This document shows positions 41,331-54,313 of a stretch of DNA of 64,000 nucleotides, piece by piece; the stretch's first letter is position 1; each line of letters begins with the position of its first letter. The DNA lies in the NCBI GenBank assembly GCA_034336665.1, contig CM067568.1, positions 36,250,770 through 36,314,769 of the forward strand, in the 5' to 3' direction. Origin of the DNA: Luscinia megarhynchos (taxonomy: Eukaryota; Chordata; Aves; Passeriformes; Turdidae). Both the position numbers and the translations under genes were made by a program. Under the pieces are notes generated by a model. That model saw only the letters and a program-made list of their open reading frames with translations, was not told the DNA's origin and ran no database searches.

Positions 41331-44300
41331 TTTAATGTAATTCACCCTTGGTAACTCCAGTCTCCAGCTGTCAAAACACACCTGGTAACTCAGCAGGTGA
41401 AATGAAATGGACATGGATGGATTTCTGTTTCTCTTATCCCTGTTTCAGCCTGTCTACTGTCTAGGCTTGAAAGTAATGCACAATGTGAAGGGTTTATCAG
41501 CAGTTTATGGAGAGTTCCAATGTTGTTGAAATGTCAGACAAGCAGATTTTCCAGCAAGACTGCTTCCTGCAGAAAGTAGAGATATCCATATCATTGGTGT
41601 ATCATGGGATGTATATACACTGGCTTCAAAAGGAATGAGTTATCATCTATCAACTTAGAGATCACCAATCAGTGTAATTGCACCTGCTCCCCAGATTGCA
41701 GTCACCAGGCAAAGGAGGAACAAAAAACTTGAACTACACTTGTCACTCTTCTGAACAAGCCTTAAGATTTTTCAAAAGGCACAAGAGAGAACATTTGTGC
41801 TCACATGCATGACCTTGAGCAGAGGCAGTATGGAAACCCAAGATGTCACACAGATACCTCCAAAATGTCTGCCTCAACCACAAAGCAGAGACCAGAGCTG
41901 GCATGCTTTACTTCAACTTCTTCATGATTCCTCACAAACACTTGACATTTTTCAATGTGAGCATAGCTTAATATAACTCTCTTTTCAAGGAAATGCAGAG
42001 AAGTGGCCCAAGTCCTTCTGCAGGGTACTTCTGATCTCAGCACTAGGCACCATCACATTGTGCAGGCAGACCCTGCAGCTGTGTCCTGACCCAGAAAGCC
42101 TCACATCCACAGAAGTTGTCACTTATTCTCTGGGTACAGATAGCTCCTTGATCCCTTTCCAGCAAAGTCCATCTTCCCATTTGATTAGAAAACCAAGAGT
42201 TCAACGGTCCCTCCTTGTAGCCTAAGAAAAACACACTGCACATTTTATCCTCACTCACATTGAGCTGAGCACTACTTTTTGTTCAACCTACTGAAATACT
42301 CTACAACACAGAAAAGGGTTTTGAAGATTATTTTTAAAACAAGTCTAACAACAAAACATACCTCACTTCATATAATCACCCACTAATTCTGTCCTGAGTT
42401 TGGGAACTATCTGCTAATTCTGATTAAAATTCAGGAAATATTACTTAAGGATATAAACTTTTCAGATCCTGGGATGTGGCACAGGAGGCTTTCTCTCAGA
42501 AATGCTGACTCTGAGCTGGTAACATAACATGAACTGTCAGTAACATAACATAACAATAAGCTGTCAGTAGTCTAGCACCTAGATAGTAACTAGATATTCA
42601 ACTTCAGAGTGCATGCCTCTGGATCACTCCTCAAATGAGCTAATTGGATAATCCCTATTATTCTGGCAATAATATTATTCAGAGACATCTTCCAGAATTT
42701 CGTAACCTTACCAGTGTGTATTAAATAGCAACACAGAACAATGTGTTCAGAGGCATTAGTTTCTTCCCTTTTGAAGTATGTGGAGCAAGAACAAAAGGAA
42801 GAGAGGACAACAGGCAATCACTACAGAGGTAAGAAAGGGACATAAACCTTGGTCAGAAGATTTTTGGTTTAAATTCCAATGTGGTCATAACTACTTGACT
42901 TTTCTGCCTCAGTAGACACAAATTTCACAGAAAAGGCAAATATGTCATGACGATTTTTGTCCCAAAGCAGCTCATTTGGGGAGTTATATAGTGCATCTTC
43001 TTGTCATTGTAAAATCTGGACCTGAGATATGCTATCCATCTCAAATTGCAGAGAACACAAAATGCAAGACATGCTGAGACAATTCCACCTGCAGATATGG
43101 GCTAAATAAAATAAAATAAATAAAAAACAGATACATCAGACATGATTAGCAAAGCATTGATCACCTATTAGTTCCAACAATGTGATAGGTCTTTTACTTT
43201 AGAAATAGGATCACTGTTTGATTAAGGTTTACATCAAGGCCTGTTCAACTCTTACCCAGCTAAACTCTCAGAATTCTTCATACCTTCATAACTTCTCAGT
43301 ATTTCATCATGCAGTGCTAATTAAAATGGACTGAGGATCTTGTGGTGATGCACTGAAGGTTATGAAAAGCAGAGAGATTTCTGCCCAAATCCTACACTGA
43401 ATCTAGATCAGACCTGGATATTCATCTCTGTTCAGTACAAGGACTGGGCAGATCCAGCTCTAGACTGTGGTGCCAGATTTTCTTTGTAAATCATCACTGC
43501 ATGAACAAAAGGCAGAAAAGACAGCAGCTATTGTGTTCAGTGATGACTACTGTTTAAAGCTGAGCTAGCAGATCAGAGAAACAATGCATTAAGGTTTTGG
43601 TTTCCTTTTGTCTGAGGAAAAAAAAGGACAAAAGAAAGGACAAAAGCACCACACTGGTAGCAGGATAACATGTCAGCAAGTGGGGAAAAACTGTCTTCCT
43701 ATAATAGCAGTTGTAGAAAACATGAGCAAATAAGCAGGTGCAAGTAACTTCTGGCACTGAAAACCTTTACTGGGGTGCCAATTCCAGAGTTCACAGCTCT
43801 GGTATTTTACAGGATGGCTGCTCTGTCTACACCTTTGTGCACAGCCCATCATACCCAATCTCTTCAAGTTGTGTCTCTTCACCTCAATATAACCTTTATT
43901 TGTTGTTAGTCAACAGCAAGTACCCCTTCTTCAGCACTTATGATGCACACTTCATTTCTTCACCTGAATGGAACCAGGCAATGCTTCACACCACACCAGT
44001 TGCACCAGTCTGCAGTAGCACAATGCCCATCTATCACCCAAGATTCCCCTTTACAGTGCTCTGCTCCTTTCATACCTTTTTAATATTGATGGATATATAA
44101 ATATATTTCTTGCAAAATTTCATAAAGGAAGTCTCACTTTAGGATTCTCTGGTGTTTTCCTTCATGGGAAAGAAACCAGAAAAAAAAACCCGACAGCCTC
44201 TGTCTCCAAATTAATTGCTATGTAATGCCTTTTGACAAAAAATAAACAGTATTTCTGTATATATATACATACCTAAAAAACAGAGTGTGTGCATATACAT

Positions 44301-46099
44301 GTACATAAAAAGATATCACTGATTCAAGCCATACATACACTACACAGGTCCCTGTTTCTGGCTCCAGCCGGACGTCCTGCAATACAATGCCTGCTTTGGT
44401 TAGAGAGCTCCTTCTGCAAAGGTTTTTAATAAATAATCCTGCAGTACCCAGCCCTGGAGGCAGCTCTGCAGAGCTGGCTCTGGGAGCCCCAGGGCCTCCA
44501 GTACAGCGAGTCACCCCGGCTCAGTCTGCCTGCCTCACAAACTGGAATTATCAGTTCTGCTATACGACACGCCTAATGCATTTTTAAATGCTTATTTCTA
44601 ATGATACAATCTAAACCCCAAGAGCTACTACTATTAAAATATTAACATACAGCCACTTGCAGATCTCTCAGGTAATTTTTTTTCTCATGTCTCACATTTT
44701 TTTTCCAATTTTATCCAAATTACTAATGCCTCAATTGTTATCAACATGTTTGAACAAAAGCATAATTGACCAGCTGCCTCCAAAATAATATCTATGAACT
44801 GCCTTCGACCTCCAACTGGCACAGAAAAAAGTTTATGGTTCCATCCTAGAGGATACAATCACCCAACTGATACAACAAGGCAGACTGCAGTGGGGAAACA
44901 ACTTGGTAGCCTTCAGATTCATTTGTTTATTATTCAAATGCAATGATTAATTAAATCCCTACCAATATTCCTACTTTAGAAAAGAAAGCTCTGCTTTGTA
45001 ATTATCAGCACTGGAACCATCTCTTCACTAGTTCAACCTAAACAAAAGGACACACTGCAAAAACTTTCTTCTAGAAATTGAAACTTCAATAAACACATCA
45101 TATTTTATTAAAGAAATTACTCCATCTTTAACAAAATATTCAGAATCTAAAAAGAACTATCCAAGACTAATAGATTCTTGATTTATACTAAAAGAAATAC
45201 TGAAAAATACTGTACTCAAATTAGCAAATTGAATTCAACTATAGTATCAATCAAGCCAACATAACATAAATAATTGGAAATTAATGGTTACTCTTTTTTT
45301 TCTCTCAGTGAAAAGCAGACAGCTAATAAAAGTCAGTATATCAAAGGCCTTTTATAAAACATTTCACAATTAAAAATCATGCTTAACATTCCTAATGCCA
45401 CCACACAGAAGGGATTTTCTCACCCTCATACAAATAACACATCAACTGCTGAAAAAGAGGTTATCAATCATGGTAGTAGTTTGCAAAGAAACATCACAAT
45501 CAAGTATCAGTTTGACCCACAGAGAGATTGGATTTATGCTATGTTACTTCAAAAAGAGTACATTAACTTATCATTATCTCCAGGTATACACTTAAAATGC
45601 TCACATACACCTCTGGATACATTTAAATAAAACCACATAAAACACCACAAAAAAAGAAAAAACCCACCAAAAAAACACAATCCCAGAAAGCTCCCCATGT
45701 TTTGTTGGCCAGTTATTAAGAAGGGAAAGCACTGAATTAGAGGGAGACTCCAACCAACTTCAGTAAAGCTCAGGTTCATCTAAGAAGTTTGACGCTCGCT
45801 GTTTTTAGTTCCCAAATCAACAACAGGGTTTTTAATCAAATACATATGAAATTTTTAAATACATGGAAAACCACTCTCTTCTACACGACTGAGAAAATGA
45901 AATAAATCTGAAAGACAGTATCTCTATAGATACTGCATATCTACAATTTCTGGTGTCAACAGACGTTGCATAAAAGACGGAACAGTACCGATTATTACTG
46001 GGACATTAAAATCACAGTTCTTTGGTCAAGCATCACTTTTGGAAAGTTCTGAGAAAAGCAAGGAGCACTCGGAAACACATTAACTTCTCCAAGAAGGTT

Positions 46100-47245
46100 T
46101 TGCATCAAAGCTCTGCTTTTTAACTTTTATTTTTTAAACAACAACAACAAAAAAAATTGTCCACTTAGGAAAGTTGTCACCATCTTACATTTCAGAATAC
46201 AAAACTGAAAAAAATCCCTATTAAAAAAAAGACAGGACTTCAGCCAAGTATTCAGCTACTTATTGCTGTAGTTGTAACTCAAGTCCCTTGAAATCCCTAC
46301 GTTTTGGTCGTTTGTAGCGAAAACATGTTTGGAACACTAGCAGCAATAGAAAACCCCTTGAAAACCTAGATATAGATACACTGTTGAGTGAAAATCAGCA
46401 GAAACCATAGCCATTGGAACATAATAAAGCATCCTGTAAAAGTGAAGTGGAAGCTAGAAAAACAGGGCTGATTTAAAGTGCTATCCCAAAGCTGTATGTG
46501 GGCCAATGCCAGTAGAGAAAAGTCCATTTCCCCTCCCCACCCAGACAGAGCCCAGAACATCAGCACTACTTCAAACATAACAAACGCAGTCTTCACTCTG
46601 CTTCAATGCCTCATCTCCCCCCCTCCCTCCTCCAATAGGTACAGAAACTTGAAATAATTGCTAATTCCAAATTTAGGTGATATGCACAAATATACCGTTG
46701 AACAAAGTTTGGACAGCGAACAGTACACCTGAGTTCAGTCATACAAACTAACTTTTGTAAATAGCATTAGACGGATATATCCATGTTTCTAATATGAATC
46801 TAGATGTATTTTCTTACAAAATGCATTAATAGAAATATCCAGGCAAATACATACCATACAATAGCAAAAGCTTTAAGCCCCATTTAATAAGATGACTTTC
46901 TGATTAAAAATAGAAGGCAATTAAGATTTACTCAAAATTACAATTAAGAAAAGCTTTCACAGTGCAATATTGAAACTGTCACAAAGTTAAGAAAATACTG
47001 ATATCAAAGTACAATCACAATGTTAAAGTAGACAAAACTACTATACAAGGGCATATCTTGTAAAATTAAAGGGAATGAACACAACATCGGGGACATCTCA
47101 CATCCCTGCTCTACATATCTCTAGTCTTCAGAGTCATAATTGTGTCTTTCGAACATCAGTAGAAATCTTGGTAAAACTAAGAGGTTCATTCTTCTTTGTA
47201 GACCAGATTTCAAAGCCCAGTTACGTCTTGAAAATACGTTCTTCA
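46100..47245 (-). other. SPTSSA: Probable SPTSSA 3' untranslated region
   Basis: Unique AT-rich DNA directly follows the stop codon on the minus strand. An AATAAA signal reads at 46131-46126, with an ATTAAA at 46888-46883 and another AATAAA farther on at 45109-45104. The end cannot be fixed from sequence, so 46100 is a working boundary and a longer UTR reaching about 45,080 is possible. Confidence 0.4.
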
Positions 47246-47349
47246 TCACTGCACAATTTCAAAGTAGTGCAATATTGCCATGATGTGCTGAGGCATGAAC
47301 ACGTAACCTGTGTACAGTGCCATTCCAACAATGGAAACTAGCATGGAAT
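47246..47349 (-). CDS. SPTSSA: SPTSSA coding exon 2, with stop
   Basis: The acceptor is TTCAG just before 47349. The exon encodes residues 35-68, ending in HYFEIVQ and TGA (47248-47246), the same C-terminus as mammalian SPTSSA. It contains the second hydrophobic segment. Confidence 0.96.
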
Positions 47350-50182
47350 CTGAATTAACAGTTGAGGAAAAAAGCATTTGAAATAGAAACCGCACAAGAC
47401 ATCACAAGCTATAGCATTAAAATTTTAGTGGTTACTATTGTACAACATTACGTTTCTGATACAGACACAATCAACTGTATTCAGCAATTATAAGCCAAAG
47501 AAGAACCTACTGAACACTGAAAACCACAATGCCAGTAGAACAATCAGCTGAAGTGCAAAGGATGCCTTGCAAGTTATCCACTGCCTTGTCAGTGACACAA
47601 GAGGATAGGCCAGAGCACGGGAAGTGTGATGGAGAACAGAAAATGGGCACTGAGAAAACACACATTTTCACATTCATCTTCTCAGATGTTGAGCAAGTCT
47701 TGCAGAAGTCAGCCCCATTCAGACAAGAAGAAGAAATCCAAAACAAAAGAAACTACAATAGTATGAGCAGCTTTACTGAATAACACCATTCTTATTTGTG
47801 GATGATCTCCTTTTTAAGCAGACAGCATTAGGAGTTTCCTAACTACTTCACTCATAAAGCCTCAGAGCATCAGCATAGCTTTGAGTCGAGGTGTGTACTC
47901 ATTAAACACTCATTAGTACTTTACTATAGGAGATTACACTGAAAAATAAACTTCACATGAAGCTATCAGCTAAAAAATCTGCAGATGACCACTTTATTAG
48001 CTGAACTTCTAACAGAGAACTTTTGTAAAGCATATAGAGAACTGAGACAATAGCTCATAAAGTACATGAACTTTCATCAAGCTCTAGCACTTCAGAAGCT
48101 TTATCTAAACAAATTCTGGCATCAGATTACTAAAAGATTGTGGTTTCAGAAAGCTTAAGGTTTCAGAAATTCAAAACTACACAAAGTGAATAAAAAGCTG
48201 TCGATTTCATCCAACTACCTGCAGGGATTCAGTAAACTTAGCTGGAAACACTATAAAACACACTGGAGATTAACAAGCGTGATAAGGCCAGACAGCAGCT
48301 CAGTTTCCAGAGGTGAAACCAGAGCAGCTGTGCGTGCTCTGCGCTTTCCTGAAATCAAGTCTCGGCAGCACAGGCACAACAAGCGCTCCGCGACGCACTC
48401 GCCCAGGGCACAGCACAGGTGTGAGGTGTGCCTGTTAGAGCTCCTTGGTGCATTTATAGTCCCAGGGGATTGTACTGTAAGAGATACTAAAATGAAGGTC
48501 AAGTCATAAATCCACGTTTCCGTATCAGTGCTCACTTGATACTGGAGCACAGCCACACACCATTAGTTCCCAAGGCCACTGTGCCCGCACCACATCCATA
48601 CAGGACCTGCCAGACATGACCCACCTACAGCCAAGGCATCCAGTTTGAGGACAAAAAACATTTTTGCTCATCTGAGATCAGAAGTGATGCTTGTGACACT
48701 CTTTACATTTGTACACTATGTGGCAATTACATTATGAGCATTTTATGAAAGTAAAGGTGCACACACTTTCACTTACTTAAATACTTCGCACAAGGTAAAA
48801 AGAAAAAAGTACTCATGACTAATATAAATGCAGAGAAAATAAAAATTAGGTCTCCTCAGTGATACAGGCATGGCATAAAAGGAATGAGGTATGTTAACCT
48901 GGAATACAATGCAAGAACCCCTACCTGAACAACTGTGCACAGTAAGTGTATAAAAACTTACTACTTCTCTTTTCCAGCAATCTCCATTTCTACTGACTTG
49001 ACATGGGGAAAAAAAGAAGACTGATCACACCGTTGTAACCTGGGCAACCACTTTTACGTACCAAATGTGAGTTTCTTTACAAAACGGAACAGAATCTCAG
49101 TAAAAGTAGCTTCTTGCTACTGCTTATACCCTTCTCTATGTTAATGTTTTAATTAATTTCTCTGCCTCTCAGCATTAACCGGATATGGCTCAGGATCACT
49201 CGTATTGAGACATCATTTTAAGTCAGGATCAAAACACTCACACTTCAGAGAAAAGTATTTGTGATGCCACAGGAATACTTAAGAAAATGCACTGCCTGTA
49301 TGAAAGGGCCAGGTAAAGAAGCAGACCTATAAACAGATTTTATAGAGATGCCTTTACATGAGCATCTATCAAGTTCTTCCACTCTAAAACAGCCAAGCAA
49401 ACTTACCAGCTCGAGGGTTAAACACCCATGTAATAAAAGCCATGTGACAAAGCAGCAAGGTTTTGCAGCGTGCACATTTACTTTCCTTTAGGCAAAAATA
49501 AATTTAAAAAAAAAACAAAATTAAGACATTTATCCTTAACAGAAAGCTCGGGATTTCAGTCCAAAAGACAGAACTACCGTAACTCCAAAGATATAAACTT
49601 ATGCCAGAGGAGAAACGGACCGGGCTGCCAGACGCCCGGACACAGCACGCCAAACAGCAGAGTGAGGATCATTCCCGGCCCGGGCAGGATGTTAGTTTGG
49701 AAGGGTGAGGAGCTGAGTTCCCGCCAGCAAGGAGGGGTCAAGCCTCGGCGCCAAGCCGGGACTGCCGCTCCTCCGGCCGCCGCTCCTCCGGCCGCGCTCG
49801 GCGCCTCAGGCCGGCTGCCCCCGGTCCGCTCCCGGCCCCGCTCCCGGCCCCGCTCTCCGCCACCCCAGCGAGCCGCGCCGGCGGCAGCGCCCTCAGCACG
49901 AGCGCGGCCCGGGCGCTGCCCGAGCGCGGCGCAGGGCCGGCGGAGCCGCCGCACCCGCCCGCGGGCTCGGGGCAGCCGCGGAGCCGCCGCCGGGCACAGC
50001 GCGGCAGGGCGGGGGGCAGCCCGGCCCCGCACGCACACACACACAGCCCGCCCCGCCGGCCCGGCCCGCAGAAGGATACTGAAGACGGTGCGCTCCCAGG
50101 GCTCCAGCATGTAGAGCGCGGTGACCAGCAGGTACTGGTAGTACAGCCACGACATCTGCTTCCACGCCGAGCCCAGCGCCAT
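47246..50182 (-). CDS. SPTSSA: Serine palmitoyltransferase small subunit A, complete, 2 coding exons
   Basis: Coding parts are complement(join(47246..47349, 50080..50182)), 207 bases, 68 residues plus stop. The protein is a small ER-membrane subunit that binds the SPTLC1/SPTLC2 or SPTLC1/SPTLC3 dimer and strongly raises serine palmitoyltransferase activity, the first step of sphingolipid synthesis. Residues 7-34 (WKQMSWLYYQYLLVTALYML, then EPWERTVF) and 35-68 (beginning NSMLVSIVGMALYTGYVF, ending HYFEIVQ) match the family almost residue for residue, with two hydrophobic segments. Met25 aligns with human Met28, the residue known to favour palmitoyl-CoA over stearoyl-CoA. The start at 50182 lacks the first three residues of the human protein, and no in-frame upstream ATG is visible nearby. 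The intron (47350-50079) joins in phase 1, splitting an Asn codon. A CpG island covers the first exon. Identification is very secure. Confidence 0.97.
47350..50079 (-). other. SPTSSA: SPTSSA intron 1
   Basis: This is a 2.73-kb intron bounded by GT (50079-50078) and AG (47351-47350). It is mostly unique AT-rich sequence. A small CpG-dense patch at about 48310-48420 stands out from the rest. No coding exon or recognisable repeat was seen. Confidence 0.85.
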
Positions 50183-50410
50183 GGCACTCCCCGCCGCCAG
50201 CGGCCCCGCGCCGGGCCCAGGCCGAGCGGAGACGGGGGCGGTGCGGCGGGTCCGCCCTCCCCGGCCCCGCCCCGGGCAGCGGCAAGGAGGCGCCGGGCCT
50301 GTGGGGCGGCTCGGGGCGCTCCCGGGGCGGGGCAGCGGCGGGGCACGGCCGGGACACTCGCCGCTTCCCGGCCCTGCCCGCTGAGCGCCGACATCGCGCC
50401 CGGTATGGTT
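49670..50410. promoter_or_regulatory. SPTSSA: CpG island over SPTSSA promoter and first exon
   Basis: Very GC-rich, CpG-dense DNA with repeated GGGGCGG/CCCCGCCC (Sp1-type) boxes surrounds the SPTSSA start codon at 50182 and contrasts sharply with the AT-rich flanks. No TATA box is evident, as expected for a housekeeping promoter. A short CA run (about 50031-50045) lies inside the start of the intron. The long open frames on both strands here are a side effect of high GC content and are not separate genes. Confidence 0.85.
50080..50182 (-). CDS. SPTSSA: SPTSSA coding exon 1
   Basis: This exon encodes residues 1-34 plus the first base of codon 35. It starts with ATG at 50182-50180 and ends at a GTATCC donor (GT at 50079-50078). 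Reading past the donor gives a sequence unlike the family, while splicing to 47349 restores an Asn codon and the expected protein. Confidence 0.96.
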
Positions 50411-53301
50411 AAATTATGTGGCTGACCCTGAACCTGGTAACCTCCCGGCCCGAGTCACACCGAGGAGATGCTGCTGCAACCTACTTCCTATCAGTCTGTG
50501 TAATCTGAATAAACATTCTGGGAATCAGGGTAGAGCCAAAGCCTGTGCTTGGCAGGGCCTAAGGGCCGCGTTAAAAATGTCAAAAATTATCTGCACTAGT
50601 CTTCAGCTTCGTTCAGTTTTCGGAGGGTAAAGCCCACCCAAAAACGTAGCTGAGATAAATGCGACCTTAAAATAGGCTAGCTCTGCCGAGGTTAATCCAT
50701 ATGGATAGGGAAAACAAAGAGGTGATGAATCAGCTGTTTACTGGGATTGTTCCTAACGCTGCTGTTCCTAGCTGAGACTGTTCTAAGGCACTGGAGCCAG
50801 AAACCAGAGGGTGTGGGATTCCCCTGCCCTGAGTGCCGTTCGGCGAGTTCCCAGAGACTGCTGTGGCACTGTGTGATCAGGAAGGCCCGTGGCAGTTTAT
50901 GCTGGCACTGTAGAAGGCACATGTTGAAAGCCTGCTGGACGGGGATGTACACAATCATCAGGCACCTTATAAACAAGGAGAGCGTGTGTTGCAACTTCCA
51001 GGCACTGGGTCCAGGCCAGTAGCCCAGACCACATATTCCAAGTGTGCACAACATAGATTAGAAACTGGAATTTACCCACTATACTTAGTCTGCTTAGTAA
51101 ATCGATTTGCGATTACGTCACTGACCAATGTGATTCTGTCCTTGTAGCCAGCCCACCACTACCTCCACCTGTGCTATTTATACAATAAAAAATAAGGAAA
51201 TTCAACCACAGGAGAATGCACATTTGAGTTACTTACACAGCTGCAAAATACAACTACAGGACCAGGAAATAACAGTGAAAAAGAAAAACAGCTGGCAAAG
51301 AAAACTTAAGACTGTACTATTTTCTGTGGCAGGAATTTGAAATGGGATTTGATTAACCCTGAAGACATTTAGACACACATTATCTATGCAAAATTATTTG
51401 ACCTCCAGGAGAAATGAGAGCATTCACACAGTTAATACCCAGACCTAACAGCCTATGGGAGCTGTTGCCACTATCCAAGTCTGCTGTTGCTTGTTGCAGT
51501 TGCTGCTGGAGGAGTTCTGTGTTGGTGTTGCTGCTTAAGTAAACAGTGGTAATCATGAAAGGTGCCTTTCTGTATAAACATGTCCAAAGTTCAAGGGCAA
51601 GTGCAGTATTCAGCACAACTAAAGCATTACTCCCATTCAAGGCTGCAAGAGCAGTATCAACATGGAGCAAATGGATCCAGTCCTCTCTGCTCCTATGATT
51701 CCTAACAAGACACTGCAATTCAAGTGGTAAGGTAAAGCAAAATGCAGCAGCAAGAAAGGACCTGAGATGAGAGGAAAGGTAATGCCTAGAGGCATGCCAG
51801 CTTCAAAATCTCCTACATCTGCCCTAACCAACCAGGTAGGTGGTCCCTTACTCTTTTCTGGTATGGTGCATACTCATGAGAGTTTTTTTGCTAGTTAGCC
51901 CCTTATAGAAACAGACATTATTCCTCTGTATAGTTTCCCCTCCTTTAGCAGCTCCATTCTACCCCTGCTTAGGGACTGTCATCACATAATTATTTTTACT
52001 GATACCACCTGCATTGAGCCCCTGAACTACATTCTCACATGCTCATGTTTCCAGCAGGTCAATGCAAACATCCTTAACCTGACACTACAGAGAGCCTTTG
52101 TGTTTCTTCTGGAATGTGAAGAGAGGTAAATCAAGGCCAGCATGCTCTAGAGCACAGATCATATTCCCTATTACATCTGTTCCTCCACACTGCTACCAAG
52201 AAAGAGCTCTTCATACATCCAGCATTTCCTGTGTTACACCTCTTGGCTCATGGCACACAGTAAGAATTTATCCCACTTCTGATACTGCAGGTTAGATACT
52301 TCACTAGTGAGTCTGAATGCAGGTAGCAAAGATGAGATTGAAATCTTGTTTTACTCATACCCCAAGCCTCAGAACCAGCAGAGCTCCATTTTGTTCTTAG
52401 GTTGCATATGCAGAGGAAGGCACATCGTACTGACCAACCAACTGCATCAACAGCTCTACTTTATCAAGCAGAGGTTTTCTGCTGATTTGAAAATAGTAAT
52501 TCAGTGTTTTTCTTATGTAATCCTGGCAGAAGAACCAGCATGTTTATTTCTTCCTAATCTCATGTAACAGCACAGAATGAGCATGTGTAGATCGGTAAAA
52601 TACCGCACCAAGGACTACAAAGGGTAGCCAAAGAGTTACAAGATTTTATTATCATCTAAGGCACAAAAGATGTTATTCAGGTCTCTACCTCCTAAGTTCA
52701 AATATTTATGACACTTGCTTAAAGCACATATAACTAGTTATTCCTAGTACTATTACAAGAAAAATATACAAATATAACTTTTTTTCTAGACAGACCCTTG
52801 TTTGAGATACAGTTAAAAAATATCAAGCTATAAGAGATGCTAATTACAAATAAAAAGCAAGAGTTTGCCTCTTGGGCACGTATCTGAATGAAGACAGGGA
52901 AGGATCCAGAATTAACAATACCATGGCTTCACAGATATAAATACCAAGTAGTAGAAATTCTTTGTGCTTCCATAAAGAAGCTGTAATTGTATTAAAGAAA
53001 CAGAAAAAGCATATAAACTTATTCTATGGTAATAGATCTGACTATAAATTTCTTCCTAAAATGTATCATCATAAGGAAAAAGGACAATGAAGTCCAGTAT
53101 TTTCTTCATATACATATTAATATGTACAACATTTAGCTGTATTCTAGGCATTACAAGGCAGTTGATTTGGATGATCAGTGGCAGAACAGTCCATGCCTGC
53201 AAAATCAATATAAGCTCATCTTCCACTCTGTATAAAGAAGTTTCCTTTTTTTGGATCTTATTGAACCAAAAATCCAAATATCATGACAACTTCTTCTTTA
53301 T
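50411..53301. other. Intergenic region between SPTSSA promoter and EAPP 3' side
   Basis: About 2.9 kb of unique sequence. An open frame on the minus strand (about 51803-51380) was examined and not recognised. No splice-supported exon or clear transposable element was found. Confidence 0.6.
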
Positions 53302-53417
53302 CAGAGCATCCTGGTTTTGGCTGGCACAGAGTTCATATTCTTGTCAGTAGCTTGGATTTAGTCTGAGAATAATATTCTCACAAACACCCTGATGTTTTGA
53401 TTGTTGCTAAGTACTAA

Positions 53418-54090
53418 GGCCCAAAAAACAGGCCCTGACTGAGGTCTGAACAAAGGCCCTCAGCCAAAGTTAACCTCTAGTTGAACATTCCAACAAAATG
53501 TTATGTATATATTCACTCATTAATGAAGTGTTGTTATATGTATTCATTTTTTGGCGAAACATGTGTTTACCTTTCCATATCTACAAACCAGTAAGGCCTT
53601 ATTTGGGGTGTAAAGGATCAAACACAACTCCCTTGGTTCCTCCTGCTCCCTGGTGAGGCTTTAGGGAAAAGCCAACAGAATGGAAGTAGAAATTATGTCA
53701 GCTTGTTTGTTTAACAGTATAAAATCTAGGCTACTGTCACAGCCAAGTCAGGGGAGCCTCATGGCCTGCAAGGTAGGCACTGTTACTGGGCATGGTTCTC
53801 CAGTCCTTTGCTGTGACAGCTTCCCCCTCAGGTGATGCTTTGAGGACTTGGATGATGGTCAAGTATTAGGGTAACTAATGATGTATCTTTCTTAAATTAC
53901 TGTAGGCATTCTTTCATAGTAACAATTAGGTGCATTGCTTACCTTATCCTTCTGTAATTCTTTGCTAAGGTTTATGTGCATTGTATAGTCTATCCTTTTG
54001 TGATTCTTTGCAGTTTTGCATTACAGTAAATGACACTGTTCCTTAAGCTGCTGTCTGTCTCTGTCTCTGACCCTACTCACAGACAAAACA
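53418..54090 (+). mobile_element. LTR-like insertion 1 inside the outer LTR
   Basis: This 673-base block interrupts the outer LTR and is flanked by ctaa on both sides (53414-53417 and 54091-54094). It holds a TATAAA (53718-53723) and, about 300 bases on, a degenerate poly(A) signal AGTAAA (54025-54030). It ends CTCACAGACAAAACA, an LTR-like tail. It does not start with TG, so the left border may be a few bases off or mutated. The family is different from the outer LTR; a 4-bp duplication would suggest a class I element. Confidence 0.6.
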
Positions 54091-54313
54091 CTAATTAGTA
54101 TTTAGAATAAGCCAAGGACTTTCCAGTGTCTCATGCTCTGCCAGTGAGGAGCTCCACAAAAAACTGAGAGAGCGTGGCCAGGACAAGTGACCAAATTGGC
54201 CAAAGGAATATTCCATACCCTGGAATATCATGCCCAGTATATAAACTGGGGGAGTTTCCAAAAGGCAGATGATCACTGTTTAAGGATAAGCAGGTGGTGA
54301 GCAGTTGTGTACT

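Larger units (their letters stand above)
38031..46099. other. Intergenic DNA before the SPTSSA 3' end
   Basis: Unique sequence apart from the CR1 block at 40320-41330. No exon was recognised. The last kilobase may belong to a longer SPTSSA 3' UTR if the AATAAA at 45109-45104 is used. Confidence 0.5.

Noticed and set aside
43560..44100. Possible coding region suggested by overlapping open frames
   Set aside because: No homology recognised, no consistent splice sites, and a T/A-rich background.
49470..50394. Long open frames of about 150-218 codons over the SPTSSA CpG island
   Set aside because: They are shadows of GC-rich promoter DNA; only the segment from 50182 to 50080 matches a protein.
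51380..51803. About 140 open codons on the minus strand with a protein-like Gln-rich stretch
   Set aside because: No ATG near the 5' side (the reading starts from TTG), no clear splice partner and no family recognised. A BLASTP hit in other birds would reverse this.
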